Shown here piece by piece: positions 38,801-50,800 of a DNA stretch of 64,000 nucleotides (position 1 is its first letter; every line of letters starts with the position of its first letter). This DNA comes from Nectonema munidae (Eukaryota; Nematomorpha; Nectonematoida; Nectonematidae). A program made the position numbers and the translations under genes. The stretch is taken from NCBI GenBank assembly GCA_030549495.1, contig JAUIRK010001051.1, positions 1,364,001-1,428,000 on the forward strand, read 5' to 3'. The notes under the pieces are model-generated. The model was not told the DNA's origin. It made no database searches and saw only the letters and a list, made by a program, of their open reading frames with translations.

Positions 38801-41800
38801 GAATAAGCTAATTTACCATTGAGAGCAATTGACATGGTAAAATATATAGAGAGTTTGGTTGTCTTATTCCGAAAATTTGTTACAAGGCGAATTTGTATAT
38901 GCATTAATCATCGGCTTTGATCCAATTCAAAAAATTCGAATCATTGGGAATTTCAATAAAACCGACTTTGTTTTAAAGTAATTTTATTATAGTACTATTT
39001 CAAATATGTTGGGAATAAAACAATATGAAAAAAAGGGAAGGCATACAATATTTGCGCCATAATGAATCAAAAGAACTGTGATATCTGTATGTCCATTTTC
39101 ACAGGCATAGGTTAAGGCAGTGTTACCGACAGTAGTCTGAGCATGTGGGTTTGCGCCTATTATATTAAGCATAACAGGTTTTAATCAAAATTTTAAAAAA
39201 AACTTAAAAAACCGTTTTGACAAAGATAATGAACTAAATTCAAATGTCCCTCCTGGCAAGCTTCCATCAAAGGAGTCGAGCAACCTGCTTCCAGATCCGC
39301 GCCATTCTGGATAAGTAACCCAGCAACATCCTGAAATCCACCATAACATGCAAGCGTTAATGCTGTTTCTTGCGTTTCTTCTGTTTGGGTATTGACCTTG
39401 GCATCTGTAACAAGAACAAAAAATTATCATACAAAAATCAAGGGGTAGAAGGCCAACTTTTCAAAACATTATCCACATAAAAAAGTTAGTTCAAGCCAAT
39501 GTCAACCTCTGCTTTTGTAAGAAATAAAATATGAAGGATGATTTTTAAAGTAAAATTCCTAAGCTGGGTATAATTTAAGTAAACCCATAAGATTTACCCT
39601 CGTATAAAAGCTCCTTTTGCCATCAAAAATACATTTTTACACCATTTGAGTAATTTACAGTATTTTGCAGTCATGTTGTTGTAGTTGGTATATTAAAAAT
39701 AAGTCATTTATAAATCAAGTCAGAGTAAATAAAAAATTGAATTGAGGTTAATATTAACCCATTTACGACCAATGTTTCTATTTTGGAACATAAGTAATTT
39801 CATCTTCGTCTGCTTTTTTCAATAATTTTGAATATAAATCGTCTGCGTTTTTTTAGATATCGTCTGCTTTGCTTGACCTTAAATTAATAATAATTGAAAA
39901 ACTTTCAAAGATAAGTTTACGACGTTTTTAAATTTGAATTTTAATATGTCAAATGACACCAGGAAATAAATAGTACATTAAATTATAAATTAATTTATTT
40001 CAAAAAAAACTTTGTTATTGGCCAAAAATGGCATAAAAGAGTACGTATTTTAGAAAATCTCATATAACCTTCATCTGTATATGTATATAAAAATGTGAGT
40101 AGTAATATCTAAGAGTCAAAACGTTTAGCGGCTTTCATTAAATTAAAGTTGAGAGAGAAATAGTGATTTGTAGCAGCACTCTTCTGGGATTTGTAGTCAG
40201 ACAAGGCATGCCAGAATTTTAATACTACCCAATATAGAATTTTTAACTACTGCATGACACAACTGATTCCCTACTTTATGATATTCTAATAAATATAATC
40301 AATAATGATTGATCATTTATGATATTCCCTACTACGGAGGAGGAAGGAAGTAAAGGTTGTTCAGAGTATAAATAGAAAGTTAGAAAATGTTAAAATACAA
40401 GATATGTTACCATTTTCCAAGAGCAAAGCAACCATATCTCGGTGGCCTTCTCTGGCTGCTTCCATCAAAGAGTTGTAACCTTCATCATTCACCTCTTCTA
40501 AATTCGCTCCGTGCTCTATCAACAATTTAGCTAATTCCACATGGCCACCGCAGGCAGCAAGAGTTAAGGGAGATTCAAAGCTATCTGTGGGCATATTTAC
40601 CTAGAATAGTGAAGCAAATGAATAAGAATGAATCTATCATTTTTAAATAACATGAAAAACATATCAAAAATATGGTGTAGGATGCAATGCAAGTTTAGAC
40701 AAAGGATATGCTAATTAATCGTCATTAACAAAGACTTAAAAGTTTCATAAGTTTGGTAGCTTTTTTAGAGGAATATATGACTTATAATTTAGTATACGTG
40801 GGCAAAATTAGAAAACGTTAAATAACTTTCAAAAACGATTGAATAGAGATCAAACTTAATGGTTATTGGCAGAAAAACTTTAAACCGGATTTTAATTGGT
40901 TCAATTTGAACCAACAATATAAATAAAATAAAATGTATTTTATTACAAATTTTATCAAAATGAAAGATTTCATACATAAATATAATCATACACGAAATAT
41001 TTGGGCGAAGCAAATTTTATCAAAAAATTTAAGAAAAAGATATTTTCACTGGTGGCGGCTGCCAACGAGATTAGAATGAAATTGTATACCTGTGCTCCGT
41101 AACTCAGCAATAGTTTAGCCACTTCAACATGACCATCCATAGAAGCTTCCATTAAGGCAGTATGCATTTCTTCTGTTTTATGCTTGTGATCAGCTCCTAC
41201 TTCCAGTAAATACTTCACCGTTTCAATGTGCCCTAAAAAAGAAGAGATTAGGAATCGCCTTGAAAAAATAGAAAAAAGGAGTACCTTTGTAGCAAGCAAG
41301 AGTCAGAGCACTCTCACGGAATTCATTAGAATGCGCATTAACAGATGCCTTCCCTAATTTGACAAGGACCTTACACGTTTCCGTGTGTCCATTTCCTGCA
41401 GCAGACATCAAAGGTCGGTGACCATTTTCATTATGATGTTCAACATCGGCACCCTTTATGATGAGGAGCTTAACAACCTCTGTGTGACCACCAACACAGG
41501 CATAACTCAAAGCTGTGTTACCTAATAAAAATGTAATTATATTTAATGATGCTGGAAAACAAACTAAAAATTGAAAAAACAATGCTCTCTTTTTGACAAT
41601 ATTCAGAGAAATTCTAAATTGTTGGTCAATTGATGCTTTTGGGCGTTAAAAAAATTTAGTCGTTCTAGTGTTCATTTCTCGGAAAAAGACATTAATTTTA
41701 GGAAAAAATTAACTTTGGTGTAAAAAATAAATACACGACATAAGTTAAAAAGTCTAAGATTTTTTAAAAAAAGTTTAGAAAAAGTGATGGAAATGTTGAA

Positions 41801-44800
41801 AATACAGCCTAGTTTAAAAAGAGTGCTAAGTATTTTTGTTTTATGGGGTAACTATAAATTTTTTAGTCTTTTTTAAGATTCAGTAAAAATATGAAAAATA
41901 GAATTTGGTGTTGATTTAACTCTTTAGGAACCATAAAGTTCAAAACATGTGTGATGATTTAAAACACTTTTTCTAAAGATGTACAAAATAAATCCTATTA
42001 CTGAGTCATATTGAGTCAATCAAAAAATTGAAGTCGAAAATATACACACTTATTTTAACATGATTTAGAAAAACCCTCTTTATTGACTTTTGATTGCCCT
42101 ATCTATGTAACTAATTATCAATTATTTAAAATAATGTTTTTACAGGGAAAAGTTATTAAGCTCAATATCATGGTGACCTCTATCGTGAAAACGTAGGGTT
42201 CTGATCTAGTCGTTCTAGGTTGGATTTGTTATTCTGACATCGTGTACAGTCATGGAAGATATTCTTCCAGTTGATCTTGAATTTAATAAAGAGAAAAAAA
42301 TGGCAGACGAGTGTCCTTGAAAAATGAAAGGGTCTGCATATTATAAAAATTAATTGAAAGATATTAGCAGAGAATTGGTTTTCAAAAAGATGAGCCATAA
42401 TGAGTTGACTACTTCATCTTGGTAAATAATGAAATACAAGTATAAAATAAAATACGCTGTATATCATCTATGTTTAGTAATAAGCAGTAGTAAAAGGAAA
42501 CCAGAAAGGGATTGAGCATTGACATCAGCGTCATGATAAAGTAAGAGACGGACAATGGCAGTGTAGCCACACATGGAGGCTTCCATCAGGGGAGTTGTGT
42601 CGCCTTTGATTCCTCGATCTTCAAGATTTGTCTTCATAGCGACCAAAACCTGCGAAAATTCAGGGAAAAGGGGAGGATTAAAAAACAACCTGACAGGGGA
42701 CACTCATATACCTGAACTAATTCATAGTAACCGTAGGAACACGCTAGGGACAGGAGACTCTCGCCTTCTTCCAGGGATTCAATCACTTTTTGATTCAAGG
42801 ACTCGAGTGCTGCACGACTTAAACAAGCAAAATAGAATACGTTAGTGACAAAGGGAGAAGCTGTGCAATTGAAAAAGTACTCTTCTGGGCTGGAAGGCGA
42901 CTGCAGGGCTTCCTCTGTGAGTAATTTAGCGGAATAAGAATTGGAAGAGATATCTAAAAAGCATTCACTTAAAAATGCAGCAAGCACAAATTTCAAAGAT
43001 TAGAGTTTTCGAAGGTTCCCTCCCATGCTTAATGGAGGATAAGAACCCAGGATAACTACCCAATTTTTGAAGGAATTCAAGGATTTGCACATTGACATAT
43101 ACATTGAGCTTACAGTTTTTTTACCTACTACCATAACTTTAGATAACACATACCTCATTTCACCCCATCCTCAGTTTTAACTATGAAGTCAAATTCCTGA
43201 TTTCAATCTCTGCTTTATATTTGTGTTTATTTGAAATAGTTCTTTTTTGTAAATAGAAATATATTACAAATTCACGAATTACCTTCTAAAGTCCAACTTC
43301 TAACAACCGCGTAAATATGATGATTACTTTTAAAATCTCCCTCCCCCCAAATTTTGTGAATAAGCAGTTGTATACGTAAAACAGGATGGAATCTAGAACC
43401 GTTGTGAATTCGATTTTTGGTTTTTACTCGGTTTTGGCCAAACACTGCTGTGAAGAATTAAATTTTACGACAAATGCATTTTTTGATATAGAAATCAATG
43501 CTAGAATTACATTTTAAATCTTAAAAATAAAATTACATAGCAAAAAAATCATCTGCAAAAATGATAGGCCGCGATTTTTTTCATACGAGTGGTCTTTGAA
43601 AAGCACTATTTTAACTACAAAATATTTTGATAGCAACGAGATGAAAATATTATGTGAGATTAACGAAGGGTGTCGGGTCAAAACGCCCGAACGGCCGAAA
43701 ATACTAATTCGGGCGTTACTATTTTTTTAAAGTTTATTCTATTTCAACAGTTTTCAAAACGGTCGATATGAAACGAAATGATAGTGATCAATTTGACTTG
43801 AAAGATAAAAGCGATCATACAAAAATACATTATTTAATTGGTTTGAAAAACAATTAAACTACAAATTTAAACGGAAAATCAGTTTGAAACCAGAAAAGAT
43901 GTGACTAATTTAAACAGGAAAACAAGAATATAAATCATTTTTGATTTTAGTTCAAAATTTCAGGAGCAGGTCGATTCAATAAGATTGATAAATTAGAAAT
44001 CTTGTATCTGTTTTTTATGCATGTGAAACAACAAAGTGTTAAATTTAACATATTCTTAGAAAAATATATAAGATAATAATTGCAAAAAAGCGTAGATACA
44101 ATGAAAAAATCTTAAATTTTTAATTATTTTTTGTAGATTTAAGTTTCAGACATTCTTGAATCGGGCGTTTTGACTCGAATTCTTAATGAAGTTAGCAGCG
44201 CATATGCAATTTAGCAAAAAATGCAAAGACGGTATCATGCACGAAGAGTCACATATTTATAGCATTGCTAGTCGAAGGATGAATGTTGATGCGAATCACT
44301 TTTGTCTTATCCAAAGATACAGCGAAAAGATAGTTTATATATAGATGGAATGAAACTGATATAATTTCCTGAAAGTGGGTGCTTGTGATTTGTTGATGAC
44401 AGAGTGGTCAAAAATTTATTGTTTCCTTGCAATTTTTTATACGAATAAAATTTTACTCTTCCTTTATCAGATGGTATAGCATAGAGAAGCTATATTATTT
44501 TTATAAGAACTATAATCAATTATTTGTTTTTAATTTTTGGATGTTCTGATATATATATATATATATAGCAGAGGTGGAAAAATGCGGCTACAAGAGTTTT
44601 TATATAACCTATTTTTACAAAATAAAACAAACTTCTTCGTATTCAACATAAAAAGTTGTAAAGTATAAACATTGTTCCGTGTTAACATACGAGCATCCAT
44701 GAGAACTAGTGCGTACTGTTTTCCCACCTCTTAAGCCTAAATTTGTGGCTTATGTGAAAAAAGATTGTTTTAATTGCATCAAAAGTGGCGCAATGCATAA

Positions 44801-47800
44801 TCCAAAATAATAGATCAATGCCATTCCATGTTAAAAATTATTAAATTCTTTTTTTAGATGAATTGGATAAATTTTTGATCTATGTATATTAATCAATTGA
44901 CGTGAAACTTTAATGATTTCAAAGACGAAATTATTATGATGATGGAGTTATTGGTATGAGATGGTAAAGGAGAAAATGCAAATAAACAACCATAAGAGCA
45001 AAAAGGTCTCCCATTGTTAAATTATTAAGGGGTAATAAAGCCCGTGACTTAATAATAAGGAGGAAAAATACCTACACTGGTCCATAAAGCGTTAACCGAT
45101 TAATAAAATTTGGCATTCATGAATAAGATTCGCTTTATGTGTATAACTAATAACATGCACCATAATGATCAGTTCTAATTGACTTAAATATTATACAAAA
45201 TTTGAAAATGGATATTAATTAATAATTTAAAAAAAAAGGAATTTGATTACTTTGTTTAGAATTTAAGAAAAAAATAGTGATTAACGATCATCATCTGTCT
45301 GCATTCCTCCCAATAAATCCTCAATAAGCGAAATATTGTTCAAGAGTACTTTTAGCAGTCTCCTAAAACCTGTATACATGGATGGTGTGTCGCAAGAAAT
45401 GAACAGTGTGCAGCGAGTAAAAGTAGGTAAACAAAAGTTTGAACATTTTCACACAAAAAGATGTCTTTGTTGCACAAATATAAGTTTTCATAGGATTAAT
45501 CTTTTTTGTTTCATTAGAGAAGTAAAGAAAGTTGAATTGTGAGAAATTTCAAAATCACCATGAAATCGTATAGAAAGAGATGGATGATAGATGCATTCTA
45601 AACTATAAAATGATCTAGGGAAGTGCAGAGAAATAAGAGCATATGAGGTGTAAAAATCATTTCGGAAAAGAGTAAGTTAAACAATTTTTAAAAATAACGG
45701 ACGAGTCATATAAGGCTGATAATACAATTTGTAGGGTGTAGTATTCTATAGAGATAAAAATGAATTAACAAAATGGATTATCCGAAACTTGTTGTTTAGT
45801 GAAACAAATGAGTTATCTAAATCAGCGTTTCTCAACGGGGGACATATGCCCCCCCCCCAAGGGGTTCCAAAAAATCCAGGGGGCACAGAAATAAATTTCA
45901 ATTTTAAGAAGGCACATAAGTCCTAAAAACTAATTTATTGCATGAGTTTACGAAGATATGCATTATATGATGAGTCTGACCTTTTTACGCAATCCTTGCC
46001 GATCCCCGAAATATGTCGCAATTCTTCGCCAAAAATTGTATAACTATTTTATTATCCTATATATACAAATAAAGAATGCAAGGAGGTATTTGTCAACAAG
46101 ATTAACTTTAAGGCTCTATAGAAAGTTGTATATAATTAAAATTTTAAGAAAAAAAATTGAACATATTGATATCCTTTTGAAATTCTTTTCCACATCTGGT
46201 CTGATTTGGAGAAGGTGTAGTGAAGATTTAGGTCGTTCACCTTGGATACGCGAAAAATATCAGGTTATTTTTGCAAAATTTTGAAATTTGACATATTTTA
46301 TTTAATTTGTAATACGATGGGAGTAGTAGGGCTTTAGTTTCTTTGTGCAAAAAAAAATTATATTAAAAGTACGAAGAATGCTCAAGGATCAAACTTTAAG
46401 TAAAATTTAGACATGGCAAGTTCGACCTTGACCTAAATCATGATATATTTGAGAAGTCTAGAAATATTCAAATAATGAAGTTCTCAAGCTTGAAAAATAC
46501 TTGAGGAATCGAAGCTATCTATGATTTCGGATAGGCGTAGTTGAGCTCCACCAGCAGCTTCTATCAATTGCACAATTTTGGATTGTGGACTCAGACAGTT
46601 CAAGCTACAAGTGACGTTAGGGGAGGATAGAGGCAGCGTGACGGAGGATACAAAAGGTAGTGATGCTTAAAAATGAAAGAAGAGCTAAACAGAGTTGTTA
46701 TTATAGCTCAAAAAATTGGAGGGCCGTTTGACGGCTAGTATAAGGTCGAGTTAACACCCTGTGAACTGAAATAATATTAGTAATTTTTTTTTGAAAAATT
46801 AACTAAAAAATTTCCATTAAAAGTTCAAAAACAATTTTTTATATTTAGATCTTGTTTTTTACCCATCATTATGGCTACTAAAAGAGCTAGATAGATACTG
46901 AGGTAATCGAATCTAGAGAGCAGTTGAACAAAATCTCATTAACTGTTCTCTGCTTAGTTTTGACATTTCTATTTGAGGGCACTGGCTGAGGTATAACTAT
47001 CATCCACTTGTTAACAAAGTTTAGTGACTGCAGGTATAGAATTTAAAAGTAAATGATAACCTCTCCTCAATCCACCATTTCTATCTTCTATTTTTCCCTC
47101 CGACGAAACACCATCAGATGACCCTCATCATATGCAATACGCACACGTGCCTCTAATATAAGCACGTCTATAGTCAATCCTGCCTTTCCTCCCATCTCTA
47201 CAATTAACCAGCACGTATCTTTAATCGAATATCATCTATTCATGTTAAAAAATACTTTTATCATATTTGTAATCACTTACTTACTCTTTACAACGCTTGT
47301 CTGAAACACTCTTACTTTCCTCCTATATGGAAAATTGGAAAACTAATACTCCTCCCAAAACCTCAGAGAGACACTTCAATCCTCAAAAACGGGAGACACA
47401 TCATTATACTAGCTTTCATGGAGAAAATCTTAGGAAAAACCCTACGCAAAACTCATCCACTATAAATCTCGTGGCAAAGCGCTCGCAATTTGCCTACCTT
47501 CATCACAGAAGCACGGAAACAGCCCCCTCAAGACTTACTAACTATATCGAAAATTCCTCGACTTCTCGCAAAACATCAATGCCTCTAGACATCCTGGACT
47601 CCCGAACATAGGACTTACATTCCAAACTAAATTAAAATGGTTGACACTTTAAAAATACGTAAGTGAAACTATCAAAAATTCTCTTTCAAATGAAAAAAGC
47701 ATTTTCCTACAAATGGGTTTTCAGCCTACATCGTTCTCTATTTACCCATAAATCAATAATACTTCCTGTTATCGACTATGACATTCTTTCCTTGGGGTCA

Positions 47801-50800
47801 TCTCTTGAACGCCCCTCAATCCTGACTATGTTTACTTAGCATTTCAAAAGTCTACATACTACGCCTACTAACGTATTAATATTCCCTCTAAAATGCCTTC
47901 CGTTCAGCTTATGAAAACATTAATAAAGCGATACATTCTAACTTATAGTCGCCTCTCTCCGGTAGTCTTAAATGCAATGCTCAAATTCACGCTCGAGAAC
48001 ATATTATCCACAAACTTCAAGACTTTTCTCGCGTCAAAGACATACACTTCTTCACAGACTCCCAAAACTTCACTCGAGACTTATAACTAACTCACAAAAT
48101 ACCTTTTATCACGTCTCTGTTGTTTTCAAAACTCCCACTTTTGGCCAACTTCAAAACCACCATGCACGGGTGCCTTTCTCACTCGAACATCCACAAAACA
48201 CTTATGTTAATCATTGTTCTACCTCTTAGCGCCTCTAAATCCGAAATCATATGACACATGAAGAATTCATCCATGTAAAAATTACCACTTACGGGTTAAA
48301 ATTTTTACCAACCAAACCTGCAGTTCCGGTGGCTTACTAAACGAAACCCCCATCACTTGGCGTTCTTATGCCCATTTTATATCCCTCAACAACACAAACT
48401 CATCAACTCCAGCATCAAAACGATAGGCCATTTCCCTACTAATCTCAACGAATTACTCCCTTATCCCAACTTGCTGAATACTCTAATACAGTGGTTCCCA
48501 ACCGCGGGTCCATGGGAGAATTTGAAGGGGTCCATGGAAATTCTACTTCAAACTACTTATGCTGAATCTCCTTTAATATACTTCTATTTTCCAAATCAAT
48601 ATAAATATATATATTTAGAGCTTTTTTAAATAAATATTTTCTTCCCTTTTCTAAAGTTTTATATTTTGAATGTTTATATATGCTTTTTATTAGTTACAAT
48701 ATTTTTGAAAAATTTATATTTTAATTGAAAAAAAATTTTATTCACATTTTATGTCAGGCTTTACGATTTCTCTGATTTCATATGAATAAACATACGATTT
48801 AATCAGAGGACTAGAATCATCTTTGAATAAAATCTTTGATTAATTTTGTTGGCTCAAACTATTCAGTTGTAGGGGTCCACAGGTAAAAAAGTGACTGAAA
48901 AAGGGGGAACGGGATAAAAAAGGTTGGGAACCACTGCTCTAATAGCTTTAATTTGCAAAATGGAATGAAGATCTACACTCTTATCAGAAAAATCGCCATT
49001 ATTTGAACTGTTTTCCTCGAATTTCTTTCCCAATCAAAAAGACCCCACTATTATTCGCTATCAAGAATTTCGCAAGCATATAGATTAAAAGTGTTTTGAC
49101 ATCTCTACCCAGGGCCAGTCATAGTGTTCGCGGGGCCCTATGCAAAATGGATTGCGCGGAGCCCAGTGTGGGTAGGAAAAAAGATTAAAAGTGAGAAATA
49201 AGATTTTGAAAAAAAATAAAAGGGATTTGTTTCATTACTTTTTCATTAACACAAAATGACGATCAAAGTAACTTTACTTTGCGAACCCTGCGTTTAGCGA
49301 AATCATAAAATGAGAAGCGCCTAAGACCGGCCCTGTTTTTACCTACCGCTTTTTAGTCGAAGTTGGGTTTTTTTCCTCCTACTCCGCACAGGCTAAACAA
49401 AGCTAAGATTTCAGATATTGAATAGGGATATACAACAAAATGTGATAAAACTACAAAGATTAAATAATTCTATGTATTAATAGTGACAAGGTTGGTAAAA
49501 TTTTTGAAAAACAAAAATTTTGCTGTTTACAAATCGAAAAGTAAATTTTTAACACTTTCTTATTCTGCTCAAATACATGAAAAATAATAGTATATTAAGT
49601 TAAAGAGACTACTTTAAACCATAAAAAAATGTCACAGTATTTAAAACTTATTTATTATTTAATTAAGAAATTCACGGACTCCGACTCACAAATTCCATTA
49701 GATAGAACGATGCATTTTAGAAAACCTATGCTTGAAAAAGTTAAAATAAAATAAACGCGAAAGCTTTAAAAAATTGTTTTCCTCTGTGAAATAATATTTC
49801 CAGAAACGATAAAATTTCTCACTTACACCACTTCGTGGTTCTTCGGTTCTTAACTCACTTATAGCATGACATTTTAATCGCTGTAGCTATTATTGTAAAC
49901 TATAGAAAATAAAGGTGGAGAAATTTTCTGAATTTCGGCTTAATGGCGTCAATATCAAGAAGCTGACAATAAAAGGTATACTAAATCTTGAAGATGTTGA
50001 AGTCTACGTGTCATTTTATTTAAATTAACAATTATCTCTATTTGAATTATCACATCGTCTATGCTTAATTTTACGCGTATTCACACAATAATCGTATACT
50101 GCTTGGGATTTGAAAAAACTGCTACTATGTGGACATAAGGAGTATAAGTTTTTTTCTAGAATTTAAAGCAGTTCTTTTCAGAGATTTTATTTTATCATCA
50201 ATAGAATGAATTTTAAGATATTTTTTTAATGTAAAACATGATCAGTGCTTGTCTCAAAAAATCGATTGCTTTGATAAATAAAGAATGATAAAAGATCTTT
50301 AAATTAAGGATATCCGGAAAATATCAGGTTAGCCGGATATCTGAATAAAATTTTTCCATCCGAAAACAGGCCTCTTAAATTTTACAGAATATTCGGATAA
50401 TCCGGCAGGATAACTAATATTAAATTACTATTATTTTGAGCAATAACAAAAGGATATAATTTTTTTAAAACGAAAATTTTTCTCTCTATTTTTCTAAGAA
50501 TTATAAAACTTTCATGTCAAATATTTTTTTTGATTTTGTACTTACCAATTCAAATTCAAATTTTTAAAGATTTTATAAAATGAAATAAAGCTCATCAAAA
50601 AAGATTCAAACATAAGGAAAATTGATTTACACCTTGTTACACAAGATTACTTAGATTTCGACAGTTATGAAGAGATGATTTTTCAATATTCTTCGAACAT
50701 TTGATTAATGAAAAAATAGAAAATAGACTGCTTATCAAACAAATTAATGTACGTTAATCAAAAATGTCACATATTAAAACCGACAATTCTAAAAGCATCA

